DNA of 20,504 nucleotides. Origin: JAKVCB01 sp963578605 (GTDB taxonomy: Bacteria > Planctomycetota > Planctomycetia > Pirellulales > Lacipirellulaceae). Both the position numbers and the translations under genes were made by a program. This document shows, piece after piece, positions 6,785 to 15,198 of the stretch. The stretch is taken from assembly GCA_963578605.1 (NCBI GenBank), contig CAUZEA010000100.1:1-20504 (forward strand), read 5' to 3'. Under the pieces are notes generated by a model that was not told where the DNA came from, did no database searches, and saw only the letters and a list, made by a program, of their open reading frames with translations. How positions within the stretch are numbered: the stretch's first letter is position 1; each line of letters starts with the position of its first letter.

Positions 6785-9162
6785 ACCGTCCAATTCCAAA
6801 TCGGCAACCTCTGCCTTCCTGGCAGGCAGCGCTGGGACTGCTGCTGGTATTGGCCTTCGTGCAGGTCGCTTTTGCACAGCATAAGCTGTTAGAGGGGCGG
6901 CCCTTCGACCAGATCATCCTGAACGACGACTCCGAGGTCGAAGTATTTTCCCTCGATTTTCCCGATCGACAAATGCCGAGCAGCCGCCCTTCAGGAGGTT
7001 TAACCGTCCGCCTGGTAAGTCGTCCAGGGCAGACCTACGACCTCTCCTGGGGCGACATTTCCAAGATCAAATTCTTCGAACAGCTCTTGCTTGAAGAGGC
7101 TGCCTCGCTGACCGAGCAGGGTAACTTCGACGCTGCCTATGGGTACTATGACCGTCTTGCCCAAAATTATCCCGACTACCCCGGTCTTGACGAAGCCCTG
7201 AGCCACTATCTGAAAAGCAATGCTTTAGCACTTTACAAGGAGCAGGAGTATGACCGGGCCCTGGTGGTGTTGATTTCCCTCCATGATCACCACCCGCAAC
7301 ATGCAGACCTGAAAGCGACCATCGACAATGTTGCGGGAAAGATAATCCAACAACGACTGAAAAATCAGGATTACAGCGGCGCCCGGGCAATACTCGATTT
7401 GCTGTCGACGAACATGCCCAACGCCTCCAGTTCCACGATAAAAACGTGGCAAGCGCGTTTTGCAAAAGCTGCCCAGCGCAAACTGCTGCAGGCGGAGCGT
7501 GACTTCCAGCAAGGGCGATATACAGAAGCCCAGCGGTCGGCCCGTCGGGCCCACACGATCTGGCCCCGGCTGGCAAAAACCGGGGAATTGCTTGAGCGGA
7601 TCCAAGCGCAGCATCCCCAGATTATCGTGGGGGTCCTGGAATCAGCGCCTCCGTCCAGCGAGAATCAACTCGACAGCTGGCCTGCCCAGCGCGTCGCGCC
7701 ACTCTTACATCATTCGGTCGTGGAACTCCAGGATTACGACTCGGACGGGGGAGTTTATGAATCACCCTTTGGGCGTTTGCAACTGGACACTACGGGCCGT
7801 CAACTCTCGCTCAACTTTAATACCTCCACACAACCGGGAACCGACGTTTCGGCCGTGGTCGCAGGCCATAAACTAGCCCGCTATCTGTTGGCAATGGCTG
7901 ACCCCTCGAACGTCTCTTTCTCCAGCACGTTTGCAAATCTGTGTGAAGGGGTGATCGTGGACGTGCAGGGAACCGTTCGCATTGATTTCCGCCAACCGCA
8001 CGTTCGTCCGGAAGCCCTCTTCCGGCACATCGTCGCACGCGAGGTGTGGAGCGAATCTCCCCCTCCCACACACGATGGCCGTACTGTTTTTACTCTCGGG
8101 GAGCGTTCCCCGGAATTCTCTCGGTTCGAACGAACTGGAGCAGAGTCCACTGTTGCTCAAGGTGAGTTGAAAGCGATTGTCGAACGGACGATGCCCAACG
8201 ACAATGCGGCGATGTCAGCCCTAATTCGGGGCGACGTAATGGTACTTGACCGGGTGCCACCCTGGAGCGTGGCCCGCCTGGAATCTGTGGAGGACATTGC
8301 GTTAGGCGACTACCGCTTGCCCACCGTACACGCACTCCTGCCGAACCCGCAAAATCGGCTGCTCCAGCGACGCGAGTTTCGCCGCGCCTTATGCTACGGC
8401 ATCGACCGCCAGCGGATCGTCGAACAAGTCATTACCGCTGGCAAGGAACTGCCGGGATACGAGGTTCTCAGTGGTCCGCTCCCCCCAGGCCGTTCGTTGA
8501 GCGATCCGCTCCGCTACGGCTACAACAGCCAAGTTGAACCGCGTTCTTACGAGCCTCGCCTGGCAGCGACACTGGCACTCGTTGCCGCCGACGGTGTTGC
8601 CCGCCGCCAGAAACAGGAAGCTCAGGACGATCCTGCGGCAAGCGGCAAGACTGAGCACGACGCACGAGAAGCAGACGTTGAAATTGTGATCCCAACGCTG
8701 GTGCTTGCCCACTCCTCCGACGCGTTGACGCAGACCGTGTGCAATCTGATCCAGCAACAGCTGGGTCAAATCGGGATTCCTATTAAACTGGCCGAGGTCG
8801 ACCAGGAAGAACTGATGACCCACGGCAGCGACTACGACTTGCGTTACGTTGAATTAGTTATTGCCGAGCCACTGATCGACGTCCATGCGCTGCTTGGCAA
8901 GACGGGGATTGCGAGATTAGGAAGTCCCTCGATGCGATCCACACTTCGCAATCTGGATTCTGCCTCAACGTGGCGTGACGTACGCCAACAGCTCAACGAG
9001 ATCCACCGAATCGCCCACAATGATCTACCTCTGATTCCACTCTGGCAAACAACCAATCATTTTGCCTACCGCACAGAACTCGAAGGCATCGGGAACGACC
9101 TGATCAACCTGTATCAAAATGTGGCAGATTGGCGGTTGGTACCAGTTCAACAACGACGCTGA
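6781..9162 (+). CDS. Exported TPR plus SBP_bac_5-like solute-binding protein
   Basis: A 793-residue exported protein. The first 32 residues are a signal peptide (hydrophobic LGLLLVLAFVQVAFA, cleavage likely before QHKLL). Residues about 105-260 contain TPR-like helices (AYGYYDRLAQNYPDYPGLDEA, one residue longer in the gene order described, and later EAQRSARRAHTIWP). From about 275 the protein resembles family 5 extracellular solute-binding proteins (oligopeptide/dipeptide binding), seen best in the block FRRALCYGIDRQRIVEQVI and in the C-terminal HRIAHNDLPLIPLWQ. No ABC permease or ATPase gene lies in the window, so it is an orphan binding protein and may bind a ligand for the motor complex rather than feed an ABC importer. 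It overlaps the propeller gene by 4 bases. The fold call is good; the ligand is unknown. Confidence 0.78.
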   Translation: MNRPIPNRQPLPSWQAALGLLLVLAFVQVAFAQHKLLEGRPFDQIILNDDSEVEVFSLDFPDRQMPSSRPSGGLTVRLVSRPGQTYDLSWGDISKIKFFEQLLLEEAASLTEQGNFDAAYGYYDRLAQNYPDYPGLDEALSHYLKSNALALYKEQEYDRALVVLISLHDHHPQHADLKATIDNVAGKIIQQRLKNQDYSGARAILDLLSTNMPNASSSTIKTWQARFAKAAQRKLLQAERDFQQGRYTEAQRSARRAHTIWPRLAKTGELLERIQAQHPQIIVGVLESAPPSSENQLDSWPAQRVAPLLHHSVVELQDYDSDGGVYESPFGRLQLDTTGRQLSLNFNTSTQPGTDVSAVVAGHKLARYLLAMADPSNVSFSSTFANLCEGVIVDVQGTVRIDFRQPHVRPEALFRHIVAREVWSESPPPTHDGRTVFTLGERSPEFSRFERTGAESTVAQGELKAIVERTMPNDNAAMSALIRGDVMVLDRVPPWSVARLESVEDIALGDYRLPTVHALLPNPQNRLLQRREFRRALCYGIDRQRIVEQVITAGKELPGYEVLSGPLPPGRSLSDPLRYGYNSQVEPRSYEPRLAATLALVAADGVARRQKQEAQDDPAASGKTEHDAREADVEIVIPTLVLAHSSDALTQTVCNLIQQQLGQIGIPIKLAEVDQEELMTHGSDYDLRYVELVIAEPLIDVHALLGKTGIARLGSPSMRSTLRNLDSASTWRDVRQQLNEIHRIAHNDLPLIPLWQTTNHFAYRTELEGIGNDLINLYQNVADWRLVPVQQRR

Positions 9163-9263
9163 TTGCAATGCCTTTTCCAGAATCGAGTTCGCTGTGCAGT
9201 TTGCTTTTTTGGCGGAGGGGAACCACGCATCGCAAGTGCAAATCGCGTTGCCACACTGACGGG

Positions 9264-10976
9264 ATGTTTCGCCCGTCGTTAGCCACTGCGGCGTTGGCCC
9301 ATTCGTCATGGGGCGGGTTCGTCGTCTGCTTAACCCTTCTGCCGACTGTCATCGCTGCCGCCGTTCAAATTCGACATTGGGAACATGCCCCGTATGAACT
9401 CTCGATTCGCATCGCAATCGAGGCACCCGGTCAATTGCGCGAGAAACTTGAAATCGAACTCCCTCGTTATATTCAACAGCGGATCGACACCTCGGTAGGC
9501 CCGATCTGGTCACCAGCTATCCAACTGGCCGATCCGCCACTTCGGGCAGAAATGCTCTCGGACCTCGCCACCGTACCGCTGGATCATGTTGTCACCGACC
9601 CTGCAACAGTTGACAAGCTGCAACTGCTGACGGTCCAGGCGACTGGTGACGGATTTCATCTCGCCGCCCGCGAATACGATGGTTATGTGGGACGCTGGGG
9701 AGAAGTCGTGAACGATTCGTGCCGCCAGTATGCGGCTGTGAACGAACGGACATTCATGTTGTTATGGGAAACTTTCGCGCCGCTTGTCCGCTTGCGACTC
9801 GATCCCGAAAACGACGATCTCGTGTTGCTCGACCTGAGGGGTACCGAGGTTTTCGCAAAAGACAAATCGGCTTCACCCGTGAAACGCGGTGATGTATTTC
9901 TGCCCATTCTCCGCCGCACCACTCGGGAAGGAGAACTCATTGAAAACGGCATCCAGGCCGTACCGTGGACCTACGTTACAACTGACGGAACTCAAGGGGC
10001 AACCATTCTGGGCAACGTCTACAGTGGTACCACACGACCTCTGGGTGTCCGACGCCGTGGCCGGGTGGAACAAGTGGCGATTGCCCTGAGGGGGAAGCCT
10101 GCCGTCGCTAATTTACACCTCCACTCCCGCGATGACGCTGCCACACCTCTCGTGGGATACGAAATTTACACGCAAGATGCCGGCAGCGACAAACTCCGTT
10201 TGGTGGGCCTAACCGATGGCAACGGCTCTTTGCAGATTACCCCCGGCAATTCGCGGGTACAGCTGGTCTTTATCAAGAACGGGGGACAACTCCTGGCGCG
10301 CCTGCCAGTCGTGCCGGGTATTGATCATCACCTTGACGTCCCCCTACCCGACGACAACCCTCGTCTCAAGGCCGAAGCAACCCTCACAGCACTCCGTGAA
10401 AATCTGATCGATTTGGTGGCGCGGCGAAATATCCTAATAGCCCGAATTCACAAACAGATTGACAGCGGTAAGCTCGACGACGCAGATCGCCTGCTCGACC
10501 AACTCGAAGAACTTTCAGGCCGGGCTCAATTCAACCGCGAACTGAACAAAAAAGAACAACTCCACCACTCAACGGATCCACAGATTCAGCTACGCATCGA
10601 CAAGCTCTTCTCCGAAACCCGGGCTGTGCTGGGGCATTTCCTCGATGCTCGCGAGGTCTCCGAATTGCGTGATGAACTCAACACAGCACACTCTACCAGC
10701 CGGCAGGGTTTACCCCAGCCGATACAGAACGAAGGCCAGCAGACTGGCTGCCAGCAAAGTGAAGATCACGATTCTTCCCCATGGAAAGCGAGTACGCCGC
10801 GAGTCCTCGTGAAGCTGAATTTCTGGTGCGGGATCAAGATGTTCAACCGTATCTTCGCTGCTCGAACCCATGGGCTCGGTGGGTTGCGAGATTTGACTTT
10901 GGCTGTCGGATCGTGTTGGAACGATCTCAGGAAGGTCGTCCAGATCAAAGGTCGCCGTCTCTGCCAGACTTGCTGA
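9264..10976 (+). CDS. Exported protein of unknown function, last gene of the cluster
   Basis: I do not recognise the family. The frame is open from 9129, with starts at TTG 9129, ATG 9168 and ATG 9264. I chose 9264 because a signal peptide follows it directly (hydrophobic GGFVVCLTLLPTVIAAA, cleavage likely after residue 33); ATG 9168, only 5 bases after the preceding stop, is an alternative. The mature N-terminus (about 34-260) is a mixed alpha/beta region; residues about 276-350 look like a beta-sandwich or carboxypeptidase-regulatory-like domain (PLVGYEIYTQDAG ... LTDGNGSLQITPG); residues about 370-480 are charged and probably coiled-coil. The last 88 residues (483-570) are read antisense through the 3' end of the kinase gene and look unlike a conserved domain, so the natural stop may have been lost near 10710. 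Confidence 0.65.
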   Translation: MFRPSLATAALAHSSWGGFVVCLTLLPTVIAAAVQIRHWEHAPYELSIRIAIEAPGQLREKLEIELPRYIQQRIDTSVGPIWSPAIQLADPPLRAEMLSDLATVPLDHVVTDPATVDKLQLLTVQATGDGFHLAAREYDGYVGRWGEVVNDSCRQYAAVNERTFMLLWETFAPLVRLRLDPENDDLVLLDLRGTEVFAKDKSASPVKRGDVFLPILRRTTREGELIENGIQAVPWTYVTTDGTQGATILGNVYSGTTRPLGVRRRGRVEQVAIALRGKPAVANLHLHSRDDAATPLVGYEIYTQDAGSDKLRLVGLTDGNGSLQITPGNSRVQLVFIKNGGQLLARLPVVPGIDHHLDVPLPDDNPRLKAEATLTALRENLIDLVARRNILIARIHKQIDSGKLDDADRLLDQLEELSGRAQFNRELNKKEQLHHSTDPQIQLRIDKLFSETRAVLGHFLDAREVSELRDELNTAHSTSRQGLPQPIQNEGQQTGCQQSEDHDSSPWKASTPRVLVKLNFWCGIKMFNRIFAARTHGLGGLRDLTLAVGSCWNDLRKVVQIKGRRLCQTC

Positions 10977-12260
10977 AATCATCTTACCAACATTTCCATC
11001 GGTACGAGGTGTACCCGAGACAGGTCGGGCAAGAGGGATCATCTCGCGCGCAAAATCATCCGTGCTCCATGGCTTAACGAGTTCGATCACACGTTCCGCG
11101 GTGGGAATCCGGCGATCGGGATCGCGCTGCATCATGCGGGCGATTACGTCGGAGAACGCTTCGGGCAAATCGGGACTAAAGAGCAGCGGATTGAGCGGCG
11201 TTTCGTTCAAATGCCTCCGCATCTTTTCTGCCGTGTTCCCGCCCGGGAAGGGAACTTTGCCCGTGACCGCATAGTAAAGCGTGCAACCAAGTGAATAGAT
11301 ATCACTGACGGGTCGAACCTGCTCTGGCTCGCGAATCGTCTCTGGGGCAAGATAATCGGATGTCCCCACAATCGCCCCGGGGTGACCACTCGTGACCGCG
11401 CCGACTTCATCACGCAAATACCAGGCCAGTCCCAGGTCGGTTACCTTTGTCAGTCCTTCTGGCGTCACCAACAAGTTGCCCGGCTTGATATCACGATGAA
11501 CCAAACCCTCGCCATGGGCATAGTGCAAGCCGCGGGCAGCCTGGGAAATGATCGAAGCCGCAATGGAAGCTGGCAGTGGGCCGTACCGGCGCACCAAGCG
11601 ACGCAAGTCGGCACCGGGAACATACTCGGCAACAAGGAAAAAGGTATCGCCGTCCTGGGCGGCGTAAGAAATCCGGACAAGATTCGGATGGTCAAGTCGA
11701 GCCTGTGCCCGAATCTCGCGTTGAAAACGTTGGATCGACTCCGGCGTGCTTTTGCTCTTGGGCAATACCTTGATTGCCTCAATCCGTCCCAGCAGTTCGT
11801 GCTCTCCCTTGAACACGTGCCCCATTCCCCCCTTGCCAATCGCATCGACAATGCGATAGGGGCCCAGGCGGAACTTGGTGCGATTTTGCTTCAGCTGATC
11901 GACCTGCCAAAAGTTGAGATAATCCAACTCGACTAACTTTTTCCCCAGTTCTTCGTCCGGAACATCGGTCATGGTGCGTGAAGAACCGTCGGGCAAGACC
12001 AGCAAATGTGAGAGGGCATCATCGAGCTGAGGCCGTGACAAAAGCCCACTCGCCACAGAGGTTCGTTGCAACACAGACACAAACTCGCAGCTCCCCAACG
12101 TGGACTTATCGCCCAGGGTGTGCGAATCGGCATTCTGGGCTCCACCGGCAAACGTCTCCTGATTCCCCAGGCTCTGCTGGGTATCGGCCGGTTTTGAAGA
12201 TTCCACCTCACCCATCGAGGTGAGTCCCTGGTCGAGGCTGTCCTGGTCTTTACGAGGCAT
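10710..12260 (-). CDS. Membrane-anchored Ser/Thr protein kinase (Hanks type)
   Basis: A 516-residue eukaryotic-type Ser/Thr kinase. Residues 59-125 form a helical module (EFVSVLQRTSVASGLLS ... LGKKLVELDYL) leading straight into the kinase domain at about 133. Key residues are the glycine loop GKGGMGHV (142-149), Lys164 in EAIKVL, the catalytic loop HRDIKPGN (255-262), DLG at 275-277 in place of DFG, and APE at 305-307. A low-complexity acidic linker follows, and the C-terminus is one membrane segment (about 497-514). No extracytoplasmic sensor domain follows it. I chose ATG 12260; a GTG at 12350 in the same frame would add 30 residues. The gene converges with the seven-gene cluster and overlaps its last gene. 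It lies downstream of, and in line with, the pseudouridine synthase gene, with a gap of 378 bases. Confidence 0.9.
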   Translation of the reverse strand: MPRKDQDSLDQGLTSMGEVESSKPADTQQSLGNQETFAGGAQNADSHTLGDKSTLGSCEFVSVLQRTSVASGLLSRPQLDDALSHLLVLPDGSSRTMTDVPDEELGKKLVELDYLNFWQVDQLKQNRTKFRLGPYRIVDAIGKGGMGHVFKGEHELLGRIEAIKVLPKSKSTPESIQRFQREIRAQARLDHPNLVRISYAAQDGDTFFLVAEYVPGADLRRLVRRYGPLPASIAASIISQAARGLHYAHGEGLVHRDIKPGNLLVTPEGLTKVTDLGLAWYLRDEVGAVTSGHPGAIVGTSDYLAPETIREPEQVRPVSDIYSLGCTLYYAVTGKVPFPGGNTAEKMRRHLNETPLNPLLFSPDLPEAFSDVIARMMQRDPDRRIPTAERVIELVKPWSTDDFAREMIPLARPVSGTPRTDGNVGKMISASLAETATFDLDDLPEIVPTRSDSQSQISQPTEPMGSSSEDTVEHLDPAPEIQLHEDSRRTRFPWGRIVIFTLLAASLLAFVLYRLG

Positions 12261-12638
12261 CCGGAAAAAGTCCTGGGCTAACTCAGGCGTTGGTACTCGC
12301 TTGTAAAGGCCTGGATCCGATGCGCGTTCAATTCTTGCTGCGCTCAGCACAAGTAGTCATCACGAACGCTACCGCACCCACGACAAACAAGCTCCTGCAC
12401 TTCAAATGTAGACGGCAAATGGTGGCGGCGCCAAGCGGATTCTCTTCAGACTGTCATCGTGACGCGCCAGCAGTTGCACCAAGTCCAGGTCACCGCGAAC
12501 TCTTGCCAAACGATAAGACAAATGAAATAACTCCTGACAGGGTGACCGTTTGAACCATTTTGTGTTTGCCCTCAACAATGCTTCTCGCCTCGTACAACGG
12601 TCCCTCTTGCCTCCCGCGTAGGGATATCCCGTGACGCG
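12261..12638. other. Region between kinase and pseudouridine synthase genes
   Basis: These 378 bases include the possible 30-codon N-terminal extension of the kinase (to a GTG at 12350) and about 290 bases beyond it. Apart from the hairpin next to the pseudouridine synthase stop, I see no convincing gene here. The short open frames on both strands lack recognisable protein patterns. The kinase promoter probably lies here, but no clear -35/-10 pair stands out on the - strand. Confidence 0.5.
12615..12638 (-). terminator. Candidate hairpin after the pseudouridine synthase gene
   Basis: Directly next to the stop codon of the pseudouridine synthase gene, 5-base arms (CGCGT at 12615-12619 and ACGCG at 12634-12638) enclose the 10-base palindrome GGGATATCCC (12621-12630). 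On the transcribed strand this can form a two-part hairpin. No run of U follows, so it is not a classic intrinsic terminator; it could slow transcription or protect the mRNA end. Confidence 0.3.
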
Positions 12639-13334
12639 CTATTCTGGCCGTGCTACCACCTTCAAACGGTTCCACGACGGGGGAGGTTCAGCCTTGAACT
12701 CGACCACTGTTTTTTTCACCGGATGTTCAATCACAAGGCGGTACGCGTGCAAGGCGATGCTGTTGGTCCACCCGACTCGGCTTCCATATTTTCGATCGCC
12801 GAAGATCGGATACCCAATTTTGGCAAGCTGAACCCGGATCTGGTGCTTGCGACCTGTTTGCGGAAAAACCTCAAGCCAGGTTTGTCCATCTCGTCGGTTC
12901 AAAGAACGAAAACTGAGCACCGCTTCCACGGCACCAGGGGTATTTGCCGCGGTCGTGTGCATTTTTCGATGCCGCTCGTCCTTCCGCAAATAGTGGGTCA
13001 GTTTTTGCTCATCGGCTTCGACCTCACCTTCAACAACTGCCCAGTAGACCTTTTCGACCCGGTGATCACGAAACTGCTGGTTGAGCCGCCCAGCCGCTTT
13101 TGTAGTCCGCGCCATTAGTAGTACACCCGTAACTGGTGCATCCAAACGACTTACCACCCCTAAATAAACGTTTCCCTGTTTCTGATACTTCTGGCCAATA
13201 TAAGCTTTGGCAACGGAAAGAACGCTGGGGCGATCGCCAGCGACCCCCATCGTGGCCAGCCCAGCCGGTTTGTTCACCGCGAGAAGATGATTATCTTCAA
13301 ACAGCACGTCAAGTTGTTCGCGGGGAGGAACCAT
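12639..13334 (-). CDS. RluA-family RNA pseudouridine synthase
   Basis: A 231-residue protein of the RluA branch of pseudouridine synthases, which convert uridine to pseudouridine in rRNA or tRNA in the cytoplasm. It opens with the family motif LFEDNHLLAVNKPAGLAT (11-28). The catalytic aspartate is Asp65 in SRLDAPVTGVLL; many relatives have His where Ser62 stands. The C-terminal motif QTGRKHQIRVQLA and the IFGDRKYG segment complete the catalytic core. There is no S4 RNA-binding domain and the protein is short, so the target cannot be predicted (RluA, RluC, RluD or TruC type). The ATG at 13334 fits the family N-terminus. The gene is transcribed away from maf. Confidence 0.9.
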   Translation of the reverse strand: MVPPREQLDVLFEDNHLLAVNKPAGLATMGVAGDRPSVLSVAKAYIGQKYQKQGNVYLGVVSRLDAPVTGVLLMARTTKAAGRLNQQFRDHRVEKVYWAVVEGEVEADEQKLTHYLRKDERHRKMHTTAANTPGAVEAVLSFRSLNRRDGQTWLEVFPQTGRKHQIRVQLAKIGYPIFGDRKYGSRVGWTNSIALHAYRLVIEHPVKKTVVEFKAEPPPSWNRLKVVARPE

Positions 13335-13509
13335 GGTTGGTTGTGGCAGGCGTTAGTTTCCAGGGCTGACTCGACGACGCAACAAGTCGATTTCCACCAG
13401 CTGCTTGAAATCTCGCTTTCCCAAGGCATTGGCAATCTGCCACCCGGGCCATACGTGGCAAAAACGGGTTGCGGTAGCTCTCGCCAAGGGCTGTCCCGCT
13501 GAAGGGACC

Positions 13510-13538
13510 TTGAGTCACATGGGTAGATTCAGGATAAC
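13510..13538 (+). promoter_or_regulatory. Possible promoter of the Maf gene
   Basis: TTGAGT (13510-13515) and GATAAC (13533-13538) are separated by 17 bases, each matching 4 of 6 positions of the sigma-70 consensus. The pair sits 55 bases before the ATG at 13594, in the gap between two divergent genes. The match is modest and could be chance. Confidence 0.3.
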
Positions 13539-13593
13539 AGACTACGCTCGCACCTCCACCCGCTAACTTGTTTATTGTGGAACGATTAACAGC

Positions 13594-14232
13594 ATGACTG
13601 TTTCTGACTCGAACATGCCGACGCTCATTCTGGCAAGCAACTCGCCGCGCCGGCGGGAATTGATGACCGAGGCTGGTTACACATTCGCCGTGATCGCCCC
13701 AACCGACGATGCCGAATCTGCTCCCCGTCGCGGTCAAGGCCCAGCGCAACTCGTCCGTGAGTTGGCACTCTTGAAGGCGGGCAATGTTGCCCGGCAGCTC
13801 ACCGAACGGCGGATTTCCGGGTGCCGCATTATCGTCGCTGCCGATACCGTCGCCGAGTGCAACGGGCAAATCCTCGGCAAGCCGATCGACCAAACACACG
13901 CCAGAGCGATGCTCCAACAACTTAGCGGGACCCGCCACTGGGTCTTTAGCGGAATATGTGTCTGGCCAATTGCAAAGCCAGGACAACCACAAGTCCCACC
14001 CGATTTACATGTCGAAAGCACCAGCTTGCAAATGGATAAGTTAACCGACCAGCAACTCCAAGAATATCTCGATAGCAACGGTTGGGTTGGCAAGGCGGGT
14101 GCCTTTGGCTATCAGGACCAACTCGGTTGGGTGCACATTGTCGAAGGAAGTGAGAGCAACGTGGTAGGACTTCCCATGGAGCGGCTCGGAGAGATGCTGG
14201 CCGCAGTCGGAATCTACCCGCAAACCCCGTAA
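13594..14232 (+). CDS. maf: Maf-like nucleoside triphosphate pyrophosphatase
   Basis: A 212-residue protein of the Maf/Ham1 superfamily, which hydrolyses non-canonical or selected nucleoside triphosphates (dTTP, UTP or 7-methyl-GTP, depending on subfamily) to the monophosphate and pyrophosphate. Signatures are LILASNSPRRRELMTEAG (11-28), VAADTVAECNGQILGKP (81-97, with Asp84 as the likely catalytic base and Lys96 near the phosphates), the GKAGAFGYQD loop and the SNVVGLPMERL segment near the C-terminus. The length is slightly above the usual 190-200 because of an insert around residues 126-138 (IAKPGQPQVPPDL). ATG 13594 was used; ATG 13615 is also possible and starts nearer the conserved part. 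The exact substrate is not decided by the sequence. It converges with the glycosyltransferase gene 81 bases downstream. Confidence 0.92.
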   Translation: MTVSDSNMPTLILASNSPRRRELMTEAGYTFAVIAPTDDAESAPRRGQGPAQLVRELALLKAGNVARQLTERRISGCRIIVAADTVAECNGQILGKPIDQTHARAMLQQLSGTRHWVFSGICVWPIAKPGQPQVPPDLHVESTSLQMDKLTDQQLQEYLDSNGWVGKAGAFGYQDQLGWVHIVEGSESNVVGLPMERLGEMLAAVGIYPQTP

Positions 14233-14313
14233 GACGCCTGGCCATAATTGGCAACTCCTCTGACTGGGGGAGGTTTAGCTTCCAGCCGTTTTGGGAAGTT
14301 TTTGTTCCTCCGG

Positions 14314-15084
14314 CTAATGAGTCCTGTTGGGATCGACTCGTGCCGCCGGTTCATGCCGATGTGGTCGATACCACCGGGCCAGGCGAAACGGCGGTACGCC
14401 AACCCGCTCGGCCACCAACAGGCCCCAATTTCGCACTGTCTGGGTGAGCGGCCCTGTTTGCTCCCATCTCCGCGGACTTACGTGCAACGGGCCGGGCAAC
14501 AACACGATTCTGGTCCGCCGGCGGACCTTCCGCATGAAAATCAAATCTTCCATGATGGGGACTTCGGGGAATCCCCCCAATTCAAAAAAAGTGTCGCGAC
14601 GAACGAAAATGCCCTGGTCGCCGTACGGCAAGCCCCACCATCGGGCCCTGACGGCGTTGCCCTTCTCAATCCACCGGTAGATAGGCCGATGTGAGGTAAT
14701 TTTCTGGCGAAAGGCACCCACACTGACTTTGGGGTCACAGGCCGTTTGTTGGAGTTGCACGGCGGCTTGGGGCTCCAGCCAGGTGTCGGCGTGAAGAAAA
14801 AGCAGCAGGTCCCCTTCGGTTTGACGTGCACCGGCGTTCTGCTGCGCTCCACGACCGGGCTCGGTCACCACGACGTGTTGGCCCTGTTGCCGGGCAATCT
14901 GGACTGTTGGGTCCGAGCTTCCGCCGTCGGCGATGACGATTTCGCAGGGGTCCAGTGCGGCGGCATGCTCGATCGCATTAGCAATCAGAGGGGCTTCATT
15001 GAGCGTCGGAATAATAACTGAAAGTTGCACCGGGGCGGTCCAATCTGGTTGGCCGGGCATATCCAGGCCTTGAGGTGGTCGCAT
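14314..15084 (-). CDS. Family 2 glycosyltransferase (TIGR04283-like)
   Basis: A 256-residue GT-A fold glycosyltransferase. The N-terminus is LSVIIPTLNEAPLIANAIEH (21-40); ADGGSSDPT (52-60) binds the nucleotide; LFLHADT (95-101) is the DXD-type metal site; GLPYGDQGIFVRRDTF (151-166) and MEDLIFMRKVRRR (178-190) are acceptor-side motifs. This pattern fits the TIGR04283 group, often annotated as rSAM/selenodomain-associated transferase 2, as I recall it; the sugar and acceptor are unknown. The frame is open to a TTG at 15138, but a promoter-like pair lies at 15104-15132 inside that extension, so I chose ATG 15084; ATG 15060 is the other option. The C-terminal 15 residues are basic and lack any membrane anchor. 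Confidence 0.88.
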   Translation of the reverse strand: MRPPQGLDMPGQPDWTAPVQLSVIIPTLNEAPLIANAIEHAAALDPCEIVIADGGSSDPTVQIARQQGQHVVVTEPGRGAQQNAGARQTEGDLLLFLHADTWLEPQAAVQLQQTACDPKVSVGAFRQKITSHRPIYRWIEKGNAVRARWWGLPYGDQGIFVRRDTFFELGGFPEVPIMEDLIFMRKVRRRTRIVLLPGPLHVSPRRWEQTGPLTQTVRNWGLLVAERVGVPPFRLARWYRPHRHEPAARVDPNRTH

Positions 15085-15103
15085 TTTCGGGGCGAGGAGG
15101 CCT

Positions 15104-15132
15104 ATTGTAAGAGCGGGACGCGGCGTTGTCGC
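15104..15132 (-). promoter_or_regulatory. Candidate promoter of the glycosyltransferase gene
   Basis: Read on the - strand, GCGACA (15132-15127) is followed after 17 bases by TACAAT (15109-15104). The -10 matches 5 of 6 and the -35 matches 4 of 6 consensus bases. Transcription would begin near 15098, about 14 bases before ATG 15084, which argues against the upstream TTG start. Confidence 0.4.
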
Positions 15133-15198
15133 CGCCAACTGTCACAACAGCACAAACACCGAGCCTGGGAAGCAACGGGGAGTGTTTTTTGACAACGA

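Noticed and set aside
9129..9263. TTG 9129 and ATG 9168 as starts of the exported protein
   Set aside because: TTG 9129 would overlap the preceding gene by 34 bases, and both give a long Ser/Cys/Arg-rich stretch before the signal peptide; ATG 9264 leads directly into it. ATG 9168 cannot be excluded.
13309..13992. A 227-residue open frame on the - strand
   Set aside because: It lies largely antisense to maf, which has clear family motifs, and its own translation shows no protein pattern.
14233..14313. A bidirectional terminator between maf and the glycosyltransferase gene
   Set aside because: The CTCC/GGAG pairing near 14263-14275 is only 4 bases with mismatches, and no proper T-run follows.
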